Positions 26,946 through 33,809 of a DNA stretch of 64,000 bases are shown one piece after another. Location of the stretch: contig CADAJN010000005.1 of NCBI GenBank assembly GCA_902788365.1, positions 70,475 to 134,474 of the forward strand. The letters are read 5' to 3'. The translations under genes and the position numbers were made by a program. The notes below the pieces were generated by a model. It ran no database searches and had not been told where the DNA came from. It was given only the letters and a program-made list of their open reading frames with translations. The DNA is from an uncultured Pseudomonadota bacterium. GTDB taxonomy: Bacteria; Pseudomonadota; Alphaproteobacteria; RF32; CAG-239. Numbering within the stretch: position 1 is the stretch's first letter; each line of letters opens with the position of its first letter.

Positions 26946-26978
26946 AACCACTAGTTTTAATAATTAGAAACTAAAGTC

Positions 26979-27007
26979 ATTATAGACAATTTGACAAAGT
27001 TTGTCAA
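26979..27007 (-). promoter_or_regulatory. Consensus promoter of orphan gene 3 with overlapping palindrome
   Basis: Minus strand: TTGACA (27007-27002), 17 bases, TATAAT (26984-26979), a full consensus promoter. TTGACAAAGTTTGTCAA (26991-27007) is a perfect 17-base odd palindrome covering the -35 box and spacer, so it could be an operator. Confidence 0.88.
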
Positions 27008-27101
27008 CTATTTTTTTCATTTTTTATTTTTGCGCTGAAATTCGCCCCTCCTTTAATATATCTTAACATCTGTGAGATATAATTTTTTCCGAGGTGTAAA
27101 A

Positions 27102-27608
27102 ATGAAAAAGTTGGTGTTGATTTTAGGAGTGTTTTTAGTATTTAGCACAAATGTGCGGGCAGATGAAATCTATCAAATTAAAAACGATATAACTCCAATT
27201 GTGAACGGTTCACAAGTGCAAAAGACAAATTCAGCAAAAGAACAAGAATTTGTTAATCCAATTTTTTATCAACCATTGAGACCGATGTCAATACGCTCGG
27301 GATACATATATCTTACACCGACATCTATAAAATTTATGACACCTCTGGATAAAGAACTTTTAAATGCAACTGGGGAATGTGAACTTATTGAAAATCAGCA
27401 AGACCACATTACCCTGTTGTGTGATATCTTTTGGCACAATCCAGAAGAAAAAGGTGATAAATCAATTATAACATATTCTATACAGGATTTATTTATGCCA
27501 AATTGCCTGTGTATAGAAGAATCTGAAAGGGCATTAGATGAAGAATATCCATCTATCTCCAGTTATTGTGTTACTCCGCCCAATTATACTCCATCAGAAA
27601 CGGATTGA
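27102..27608 (+). CDS. Hypothetical exported protein
   Basis: 168 residues from ATG 27102 (GAGGTG upstream; a start ten codons earlier would spoil the signal peptide). Signal peptide MKKLVLILGVFLVFSTNVRA, mature part acidic with four cysteines late in the chain (NCLCIEES, YCVTPP). No family recognised. Its last 15 bases overlap the convergent lysozyme gene. Confidence 0.72.
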   Translation: MKKLVLILGVFLVFSTNVRADEIYQIKNDITPIVNGSQVQKTNSAKEQEFVNPIFYQPLRPMSIRSGYIYLTPTSIKFMTPLDKELLNATGECELIENQQDHITLLCDIFWHNPEEKGDKSIITYSIQDLFMPNCLCIEESERALDEEYPSISSYCVTPPNYTPSETD

Positions 27609-28418
27609 ACGAACCATATTTTTTGCCCAATCATTTCTGCTTTGCTGAACATCTTTACGATGCACATTTGCTGTAATGCCATTGATATCATGATTTTTGA
27701 TTGCACGATATAATTGGGGCCAATCATGTTGATTCAAATTTCCGGTATTATACTGAATATCCAGCAACACTTCCTTCAGCGGTAGCGGAAAACTATCGAA
27801 ATCAGAGAATTCCCCACGCAAATGTGCTAAATCATTATTCATATGATTTTGGGCTAAACGCAAAGCTTCAGAATCAGAAATGCGGATATTTGTCTTATTC
27901 TTAAAAAAATTAGCTTTCATATTGCGATTAACATAATTACCATTAGCGTTTTTTTCTTCACTAAGTTGACGCATACGATTGTATGCTTCCCATTTTTGTG
28001 CCTCTGTTGCCGGAATCCCATCAATAGTAACATTTAAATTCTTGAAAACGTTCCAATCATTAACATTAGCACCGCCACCAATGGTTATCAATCCCTTTGA
28101 ATCAAGGTAAGGATATGGTATAATCATTTCAAACCGCTTAATATTTTCCCACATCTTAGTATATAAAAATTCATCATTTTTACCATAAACGGCATCGCTT
28201 GCCACACTTGCTTTATCATTGGCGGCATATAAGGTAGCATCTTTGGTGTCAAATTTGGTCGGTTTCAGCTCGTCTAGCGGATGAAGACCGGATAAGTCTA
28301 TTTGTAACCGCTTATGCTCGCTCTTTTGCGGTATATAAGGTTCTGCCCAACAGCGACAGTTGTAATCCTCACCGGTATGCCTCTTGCTTTGTAAATTCTT
28401 GCTGCACTTCGTTTGCAA
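27594..28418 (-). CDS. GH24-type lysozyme with MuF-like remnant, probably 5'-damaged
   Basis: The catalytic triad of phage T4-type lysozyme is visible: Glu in RFEMIIPY, Asp nine residues later (YLDSKG), Thr six residues after that (LITIGGG), the same spacing as Glu11-Asp20-Thr26. It is followed by ~130 residues of typical GH24 helices ending NDWAKNMVRSIRF. Upstream in the same frame is HTGEDYNCRCWAEPY, a motif found at the end of MuF/SPP1-gp7-like head proteins. The only in-frame start is a TTG without ribosome site at 28418, and the coding frame breaks there, so the gene looks like the 3' part of a disrupted MuF-lysozyme fusion. Confidence 0.7.
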   Translation of the reverse strand: MQTKCSKNLQSKRHTGEDYNCRCWAEPYIPQKSEHKRLQIDLSGLHPLDELKPTKFDTKDATLYAANDKASVASDAVYGKNDEFLYTKMWENIKRFEMIIPYPYLDSKGLITIGGGANVNDWNVFKNLNVTIDGIPATEAQKWEAYNRMRQLSEEKNANGNYVNRNMKANFFKNKTNIRISDSEALRLAQNHMNNDLAHLRGEFSDFDSFPLPLKEVLLDIQYNTGNLNQHDWPQLYRAIKNHDINGITANVHRKDVQQSRNDWAKNMVRSIRF

Positions 28419-28490
28419 TCATTAACTGCGCTTCGGTCACTCGTTTTCTAAATTCGCTGCGCGTCGCTTATGCTAGCTTGCAACTGTTGT
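28390..28490. repeat. Repeat-like insertion breaking the MuF-like gene
   Basis: Plus-strand words TTAACTGCGC, TAAATTCGCTGCGCGTCGC and GCTTATGC match, in order, words at 40456-40525 beside tRNA-Leu (TTAACTGCGC, TAAGTTCGCTGCGTTTGC, GCTTACGC). The segment falls exactly where the MuF frame is interrupted by stop codons. Confidence 0.5.
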
Positions 28491-28757
28491 TTTTATCCTC
28501 GCGCTTACTTTATCGTCTCCCTTCGTGCGCCAAATATAATAATCATCGGGATTCTTTTGCATGTCGTCGCTTAATATTCGCCCCAGCCGCGGATTTGGTG
28601 CCTCGCCGTCAAGCACATCTATCTCTTTTTGCGCATCGTCATCTTTATAGCGCGGATCCAAATAATACCACTCGCTCTGTCCTTTACGACGTTCGCCGCG
28701 TTTCAATGGCTTAAAGCCGTGCATCACTTGGTATATATCATCTCTGACTTTTTTCAT
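28473..28757 (-). pseudogene. 5' fragment of MuF-like phage head-morphogenesis gene
   Basis: 94 codons from ATG 28757 with AAAGGAA upstream. The end DDYYIWRTKGDDKV matches the W-R-T-x-G-D-x-K-V box of Mu gpF/SPP1 gp7-like minor head proteins, which is normally followed by a His-rich region and then NCRC. Here the frame leaves homology right after KV (SARIKTTVAS, stop), while the NCRC part resumes in another frame at about 28375. I infer one ancestral gene 27594-28757 broken by a small deletion plus repeat insertion. Confidence 0.65.
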
Positions 28758-28779
28758 CTTTATTATTCCTTTACATCTG

Positions 28780-28920
28780 AAACTCACCTATATAAGAAAT
28801 ATATTATACAAGATAAGAAAAATCAATTCTAAAATAATAAAAATATTATTCATAAAATAATGCAACGTATTTTCAATGCGATACATTGAAAACGACTGTG
28901 GATAAATCTGTGGATATACG
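28780..28920. other. AT-rich region with two DnaA-box-like sites (possible origin element)
   Basis: 28780-28860 is almost pure A/T. It is followed by an inverted repeat TTTTCAATG/CATTGAAAA (about 28870-28892) and then TGTGGATAA (28897-28905, the complement of the perfect box TTATCCACA) and TGTGGATAT (28909-28917). The layout resembles a small unwinding element plus DnaA sites, 10.6 kb from parS. Two boxes are few for an origin, and the gene context is not a known oriC neighbourhood, so this is a weak call. Confidence 0.25.
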
Positions 28921-28932
28921 CGTATCGGCAAC

Positions 28933-28969
28933 AAAAAAACAGAGCCTCAAATAAAGGCTCTGTTTTTTT
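28933..28969 (-). terminator. Terminator after rplL
   Basis: On the minus strand AAAAAAACAGAGCC (28969-28956) pairs with GGCTCTGTTTTTTT (28946-28933), with T-run. It closes the rplJL transcript, so rpoB does not follow here. Confidence 0.9.
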
Positions 28970-28989
28970 ACTGAAACGTTAAACTGAAA

Positions 28990-29361
28990 TTACTTCAATT
29001 CAACCTTAGCGCCAGCGGCTTCCAACTTAGCTTTAATAGCTTCAGCTTCTTCCTTCGGAGCACCTTCTTTAACGGTCTTCGGAGCGCCTTCAACCAAGTC
29101 TTTAGCTTCTTTCAAGCCCAAGCCGGTAATTGCGCGAACTTCTTTAATAACGTTAATTTTGTTAGCGCCGGAATCTGCCAAGATTACATCAAATTCTGTT
29201 TTTTCTTCAGCAGCAGCGGCAGCACCTGCACCGGCGCCGGCAACAGCAACGGCAGCGGCAGCAGAAACGCCCCACTTTTCTTCCAACATTTTTGCTAAAT
29301 CAGCTGCTTCCATAACGGTCAAAGCTGACAATTCATCTACTAATTTGGCCAAATCTGCCAT
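28990..29361 (-). CDS. rplL: 50S ribosomal protein L7/L12
   Basis: Stalk protein that recruits translation factors. 123 residues: N-terminal dimer domain [20 protein letters not shown], Ala/Gly hinge ([16 protein letters not shown]), and C-terminal domain [26 protein letters not shown]. Good ribosome site (GGAG). Last gene of the rplJL operon; the terminator follows 20 bases after the stop. Confidence 0.98.
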   Translation of the reverse strand: MADLAKLVDELSALTVMEAADLAKMLEEKWGVSAAAAVAVAGAGAGAAAAAEEKTEFDVILADSGANKINVIKEVRAITGLGLKEAKDLVEGAPKTVKEGAPKEEAEAIKAKLEAAGAKVELK

Positions 29362-29509
29362 TTTTTTTCTCCAATAAAAAGTTAAATTCTATACATTAAA
29401 AACCAATTTGCTCTTTAACAACTCAAACGATTTTGCTCTGTTTTTCGCTATAAGCTTTGCAACTACATAAGCGAAAAAATCACAAGTAAGAAGTGCCGTA
29501 AATGAAAAC

Positions 29510-29992
29510 CTAAGCAGCCTCTTTCTCGCTGTAGGCTTTGCATACTCTGGCCACTTTAGAAGCCGGAGCTTGCAACAAGCCGATGAGTTTGGCACGCAAT
29601 TCATCCATAGACGGAATGGCGGCTAATTGTTTGATTTCATCAATGGTCAACGCCTTGCTTGACAAAGCACCGCCCATGATAACCAATTTTTCATTTTCTT
29701 TAGCAAAATTTACACAAGCTTTGCAAGCTGAAATCGGATCTTCGGCATAAGCCATAATGATCGGGCCTTTAAATAAATCGGCCAAGCTTTCAAAATTTGT
29801 GCCTTTAACTGCTAAACGAGCAATACGGTTTTTAGTAACTCTGATAGAAGCGCCGGCTTCACGAATAGCGTTTCTTAAAGCATCAGCCTCTGCCACGGTT
29901 AAGCCCTTATATTCGGCCAAAACCACAGATTCCGCCTTTGAGAACACATCGTTCAACAAGCCCAGCAATTCTGTTTTTTCTTCGCGGTTCAC
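29510..29992 (-). CDS. rplJ: 50S ribosomal protein L10
   Basis: Stalk base that carries L7/L12 dimers. 160 residues; GTG start with GGAG upstream. VLAEYKGLTVAEADALR and IRVTKNRIARLAVKG are family segments; the C-terminal helix (DELRAKLIGLLQAPASKVARVCKAY) binds L7/L12. The 148-base gap to rplL contains a fragment similar to the rplJ 3' end (TTTTTCGCT...AGCGAAAAA, about 29440-29478). rplK-rplA are not upstream in the window. Confidence 0.97.
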   Translation of the reverse strand: MNREEKTELLGLLNDVFSKAESVVLAEYKGLTVAEADALRNAIREAGASIRVTKNRIARLAVKGTNFESLADLFKGPIIMAYAEDPISACKACVNFAKENEKLVIMGGALSSKALTIDEIKQLAAIPSMDELRAKLIGLLQAPASKVARVCKAYSEKEAA

Positions 29993-30253
29993 TTATTTGT
30001 CTCCATACGAAAAGTTAAATTCCTGCTTTTAACGGCAAGAACCGTTACCAAAACCCACAATTATATCTCGCAATATAAAAGTGGAACCTAAAACCTGTCC
30101 GAAGGGGGAGAAAGATTAAATAAATCTAACGTTCACTCCGTCTGCGTGGGAAATTAAGGCGTGGCGGAAAAGGAATAATACAGCTCCCTCCCCCCTTGCC
30201 GCCCACGGTCTTGGACAGCGATGAACACAGCAAAATTGCATTCATTGAGTGCC
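29993..30253 (-). promoter_or_regulatory. rplJL leader, probable L10-type autoregulatory RNA
   Basis: About 250 bases lie between the promoter and the rplJ start, with no ORF. G/C-rich complementary blocks (for example GGGCGGCAAGGGGGGAGGG and ACGGTTCTTGCCGTTAAAA on the minus strand) suggest a structured leader where L10/L7-L12 could bind and repress, as known for this operon in other bacteria. The exact fold was not computed. Confidence 0.6.
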
Positions 30254-30282
30254 TATATAAAGCATTACCTATACATTGTCAA
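30254..30282 (-). promoter_or_regulatory. rplJL promoter
   Basis: Minus strand TTGACA (30282-30277), 17 bases, TATATA (30259-30254), upstream of the leader. Confidence 0.8.
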
Positions 30283-30414
30283 GCAAAAAATTGAGCCTCT
30301 GAAAATAATTTTTTGCCTGTATTTTATGTGGAGAAACAAAAATTCTGCTTTTCATAACCCGAGCGAAGCGCTATAAAATATGTGTTTATATCTAATCTTT
30401 TGAGGAGATTTTTA

Positions 30415-31317
30415 ATGAAAAAATATATTGCTGAAATGCTCGGAACTTTTGTTCTGGTATTTATCGGTTGCGGCACGGTGGTATTTGCCTCGCGCTATGT
30501 CGGATCTATCGGCGTTGCCTTGGCCTTTGGCTTGGCTTTAACTACCGCGGCTTATACCTTTGGACCGATTTCCGGTGCTCATGTTAATCCGGCCGTTACA
30601 TTGGGATTTTTGTCCTCGGGACGTATGAAATTAAATCAGGCAATGGGTTACATTGTGTTCCAATTTATCGGCGCATTGTTGGCCACTGCCGTGGTTTATA
30701 TGATTGCTAAAGGGCGCGCAACGGGCTATACCTTGGAAATGGGGCTCGGTCAAAACGGCTGGGGCAATGAATATGCCGGTCAATACAGCACCGGTTCGGC
30801 CTTTTGGTTTGAATTTATTGCCACTTTTATTTTTGTAAAAGTTGTGCTCAAAACAACCGCTTGTGATTTAAAAATTACCGGCGTGGTGATTGGTTTAACT
30901 TTAGCGGCCATTCACATTTTGGGTATGCCGATTACCGGCGTTTCGGTTAATCCGGCGCGCAGTTTCGGTCCGGCAATTATGACCGGCGGCACCGCTTTAC
31001 ATCAGCTGTGGCTGTTTTTATTGGCACCGTCTTTGGCCGGTCTGTTGGCCGGTATATGCGATTTGTGTTGCAATTGTTCTTGTAACATTCAAAGCGCGTT
31101 GGCGCCGAAAGTTGCCGCTTTGAAAGCCGCTGCACCGAAAGTTGAAGCTAAACCGGTAGCTAGGCCGACAACCAAACCGGCCGCTCCGGCTAAAAAAACA
31201 TCGGCAACAGCAAAAGCAACACCGGAAACTAAAGCCGCCGCACCCAAAAAAGCACCGGCGAAGCGGGCGACCAAAAGTCGTTCTGCCGGTTCCGGAGAAC
31301 CGCGCCTAGATTTATAA
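30415..31317 (+). CDS. Aquaporin/glycerol facilitator family channel with Lys/Ala/Pro-rich tail
   Basis: MIP-family channel with six membrane segments. Both NPA boxes are present (SGAHVNPAVTLG and GVSVNPARSFGPA). 300 residues from ATG 30415 (GAGGAG upstream). The channel ends near residue 225 with a Cys cluster CDLCCNCSCN, then about 70 residues of Lys/Ala/Pro/Thr repeats (AAPKVEAKPVARPTTKPAAP) ending SGEPRLDL. Normal AqpZ is about 230 residues, so the basic tail is an addition, probably cytoplasmic. The aromatic/Arg filter residues look more water- than glycerol-like, but this is uncertain. Confidence 0.9.
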   Translation: MKKYIAEMLGTFVLVFIGCGTVVFASRYVGSIGVALAFGLALTTAAYTFGPISGAHVNPAVTLGFLSSGRMKLNQAMGYIVFQFIGALLATAVVYMIAKGRATGYTLEMGLGQNGWGNEYAGQYSTGSAFWFEFIATFIFVKVVLKTTACDLKITGVVIGLTLAAIHILGMPITGVSVNPARSFGPAIMTGGTALHQLWLFLLAPSLAGLLAGICDLCCNCSCNIQSALAPKVAALKAAAPKVEAKPVARPTTKPAAPAKKTSATAKATPETKAAAPKKAPAKRATKSRSAGSGEPRLDL

Positions 31318-31343
31318 TCTGACCGGTTTGAACCATAAAAAAT

Positions 31344-31372
31344 GCCGCCCCGATAAAGGACGGCTTTTTTTA
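31344..31372 (+). terminator. Terminator after the aquaporin gene
   Basis: GCCGCCC (31344-31350) with GGACGGC (31358-31364), one mismatch, followed by TTTTTTTATT. Confidence 0.8.
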
Positions 31373-31390
31373 TTGACCGCACAAAACCTG

Positions 31391-32593
31391 TTACATTTGC
31401 GCCACAATGGCATTGGCCAAAGCATCTAAATCACTTTGTTGGGCATCGGTCAGCGCTGATTTAATACTAATCTGCGGTTCAATAACGGTGCAATTTTTCC
31501 ACTTTGCGATTTCTTCACGCATTTGCTTGCCGGCCAGCGCCGCCCATGTGCCGTTATCAAGCGTGGCCATACGGCGATTTTGCAAATTATGTGCCGTTAA
31601 ATCGCGCAACAGATTATCCATCGGTGTAAAAATACCGCCGTTATATGTGGCAGCCGCAAACACCAAAGTGCCGAACTTAAACGCATCAGCCACGATATAT
31701 GACGCATGCGTAACCGAAACATCGTGCATTTTGATATTTTTAACACCGCGCTCAGCCAATTTGAGAGCTAAAATCTCTGCCGCATTTTGCGTGTGTCCGT
31801 AAATGGAACCGTATACAATCAGAACGCCCTTTTCTTCGGCTTCGTAAGCTGCCCATTTGGCATATTTTTCAATAAACCAACCTAAGTTTTGCCGCCAAAT
31901 AAAACCATGTAGCGGACAAATGCGCGCAATTTCCAAGCCGGCGGCCTTTTTCAAAACGGCCTGCACCTGCGGCCCGTATTTGCCGACAATGTTGGTATAA
32001 TAGCGCCGTGCCTCGTCTAAATAATCGCGTGCAAAATCCACTTCATCAGCAAAAATGTTGCCGTTAAGCGCGCCGAATGTGCCGAATGCGTCGGCCGAAA
32101 AAAGTGTTTTATCGGTGGCATCATACGTCATCATCACTTCCGGCCAATGCACCATCGGCGCCATTATAAATTGCAATATGTGGCGTCCGGTGTTAAGCGT
32201 ATCGCCTTCTTTAACCAAAACATACTGCTCATCCGGCAGATTAAGGTCAAAAAACTGCGCAATCATTCGCTTGGTCTGCGCATTGCAAACAATTTTTGCC
32301 GCCGGATGAATTTGCAACACACGGGCAATTTCGGCGCAATGATCCGGCTCCATGTGGTTCACTATAAGATAATCCAGCGCACGCCCTTGCAAAGCCGCCG
32401 CCAAATTTTCAAAAAACTGTCCGCTGACAGCCGAATCCACTGTATCTAAAAGCACTGTTTTTTCATCACGCAACATATAAGCATTATATGACACGCCCAG
32501 CGGCAACGGATATACGTTTTCAAACAAAGCCAAACGCCGATCATTGGCGCCGAGCCAGAATAAATCTTCGGTTATTTTACGAATGTTATGCAT
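31391..32593 (-). CDS. Flavodiiron protein (A-type flavoprotein)
   Basis: Cytoplasmic O2 and/or NO reductase that protects anaerobes. 400 residues from ATG 32593 (AAGGAGAGAG upstream; a longer frame is rejected). Metallo-beta-lactamase-like domain with di-iron ligands in NHMEPDHCAEI, MVHWPEVMM and FSADAFGTFG; C-terminal flavodoxin domain starts at about residue 255 with YGSIYGHTQNAAEILA. No rubredoxin domain is fused, so an external electron donor is needed. It supports an anaerobic lifestyle together with HydF. Confidence 0.93.
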   Translation of the reverse strand: MHNIRKITEDLFWLGANDRRLALFENVYPLPLGVSYNAYMLRDEKTVLLDTVDSAVSGQFFENLAAALQGRALDYLIVNHMEPDHCAEIARVLQIHPAAKIVCNAQTKRMIAQFFDLNLPDEQYVLVKEGDTLNTGRHILQFIMAPMVHWPEVMMTYDATDKTLFSADAFGTFGALNGNIFADEVDFARDYLDEARRYYTNIVGKYGPQVQAVLKKAAGLEIARICPLHGFIWRQNLGWFIEKYAKWAAYEAEEKGVLIVYGSIYGHTQNAAEILALKLAERGVKNIKMHDVSVTHASYIVADAFKFGTLVFAAATYNGGIFTPMDNLLRDLTAHNLQNRRMATLDNGTWAALAGKQMREEIAKWKNCTVIEPQISIKSALTDAQQSDLDALANAIVAQM

Positions 32594-32704
32594 TTCTCTC
32601 TCCTTTTCTTTAAATATGACTTCATTGTTGGCTAAAAGATAAGACTTGTCCACCGCTTTTAACGGTTATACATAAATTTTTTTTGCTGATTTTAGACAAT
32701 TTTG

Positions 32705-32732
32705 TTGACAAACGGAAAATTTTTGCTAAAGT
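32705..32732 (+). promoter_or_regulatory. Promoter of orphan gene 4
   Basis: TTGACA (32705-32710) in context TTGACAAA, 16-base spacer, TAAAGT (32727-32732); TATAGA overlaps next to it. Weakest -10 of the five related promoters. Leader of about 44 A/T-rich bases. Confidence 0.7.
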
Positions 32733-32782
32733 ATAGACAACTTTTTATATTATTTATTTTAACCCTTATTAATCCTACAATT

Positions 32783-33091
32783 ATGGTTGATGGTATCTTA
32801 ATCGCAAGACGAGAGCACATTAATGCGGAAGCATTTGTGCAAGTAAGAGATGATGTGGCAACGGTTCGCGGCAATTTTTTCAACGGCTGCAGCAGATACT
32901 CCGGCCCGGTTGCGGATATAGAAATTCCCGTGCCGCCGGAACTGCAGTTAGAAATTGAAGTGCTGATGACGCAAGCTCCGCGTGCAGCCTGGAAATTACC
33001 CAAAAGCATGGAGCTGGAGGCCTTCTGCACCGAATGTTTCAATGAGGCGGCCGAAGATGACAGCTGGTTCAAGATGTTTCTGCCGGAATAG
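32783..33091 (+). CDS. Orphan gene 4 of a shared-promoter set; unknown function
   Basis: 102 residues from ATG 32783; the frame is open to a TTG at 32702, but that would start inside the -35 box. Acidic, with VPPELQLEIEVLMTQAPRAAW and a C-terminal MELEAFCTECFNEAAEDDSW. No ribosome site. GC-ending codons (CTG, GAG, TTC, ACC) dominate the second half. Own terminator at 33116. No known family. Confidence 0.66.
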   Translation: MVDGILIARREHINAEAFVQVRDDVATVRGNFFNGCSRYSGPVADIEIPVPPELQLEIEVLMTQAPRAAWKLPKSMELEAFCTECFNEAAEDDSWFKMFLPE

Positions 33092-33115
33092 TCTCAGTTC
33101 AACGCAAAAAAACAC

Positions 33116-33149
33116 AACCCTCGGTTCAATTTTTGACCGAGGGTTATTT
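33116..33149. terminator. Bidirectional terminator after orphan gene 4
   Basis: AACCCTCGGT (33116-33125) with ACCGAGGGTT (33136-33145). The minus-strand exit has a long T-run (GTGTTTTTTTT), so it also serves the gene at 33175. Confidence 0.88.
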
Positions 33150-33174
33150 ATTCAAGCAACGCGATAATGATATG

Positions 33175-33777
33175 TTAGGCGCCGGCGCGCGATGTAGCGG
33201 CTTTGATGCGTTTACCGAGCCTATAACGGCCTCTGGCTATATCAAACCGACGTTTATTGGCCCAAATAAGTGCTTCGGAAACATTGTGATTACGCAGATA
33301 TTGTTCATTAAAGGCCAAAACTTTATCAGCCACTTTGCTATTAAGCCCCAAGTCATCAACCATTTGCACCAGTGTTTGCTGAACTTTATCGTCAAAAATA
33401 ACACCTGTATCATAACAATATTGCATGGTGACGGTTTGTTTTTCATACTGCGCTGCCGTCTTAGTTAATGTATCAACATATTGCGCCGCCGCATCTGCCT
33501 TAAGCTTAAAGGTATCGCCATGCTTGTCCTGCTCTTGGCGTATATGCCGATACTCTTGCGTTGCCGCATTGATTTGTGCGGCATAAAAAGCCACTTTTTT
33601 CCAATCCGTATCGCCGTGCATTTCGCTGGTTTTATCAATATAAACAAAGCTTTGAGCATAATCTTTGGCCGTTTTATTGTCTTTTTGCGGTTGCGCTTTC
33701 ATTTCTGCTTGCGCCGCAGCAATTTCGGCCGCATATTTTTCATTAAATGCTTCTATATCCGTTGATTTTTCAAACAC
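33175..33777 (-). CDS. Hypothetical helical/coiled-coil protein
   Basis: 200 residues, charged and helical (NEKYAAEIAAAQAEMKAQ, YVDTLTKTAAQYEKQTVTMQ), no signal peptide. Basic C-terminus (RYRLGKRIKAATSRAGA). It begins 32 bases after the zincin-like gene on the same strand, so both are likely co-expressed. It resembles in style the helical proteins at 40683 and 41133, but no homology could be shown. Confidence 0.7.
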   Translation of the reverse strand: MFEKSTDIEAFNEKYAAEIAAAQAEMKAQPQKDNKTAKDYAQSFVYIDKTSEMHGDTDWKKVAFYAAQINAATQEYRHIRQEQDKHGDTFKLKADAAAQYVDTLTKTAAQYEKQTVTMQYCYDTGVIFDDKVQQTLVQMVDDLGLNSKVADKVLAFNEQYLRNHNVSEALIWANKRRFDIARGRYRLGKRIKAATSRAGA

Positions 33778-33809
33778 TTGCGTTATCCTTAATTTTTTTG
33801 CCGTAATAT

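Noticed and set aside
28473..28787. Treating the MuF-like fragment as a complete small gene
   Set aside because: Its homology stops abruptly at the WRTKGDDKV box and resumes downstream in another frame.
29389..29510. A sixth copy of the nested palindromic element between rplL and rplJ
   Set aside because: It shares CTACATAAGCGA and a TTTTTCGCT/AGCGAAAAA stem but lacks the outer AAACCTCG arms, and part of it matches the rplJ 3' end better.
32702..32782. N-terminal extension of orphan gene 4 from a TTG at 32702
   Set aside because: The start would lie before the -35 box; ATG 32783 fits the promoter and the pattern of the sister genes.
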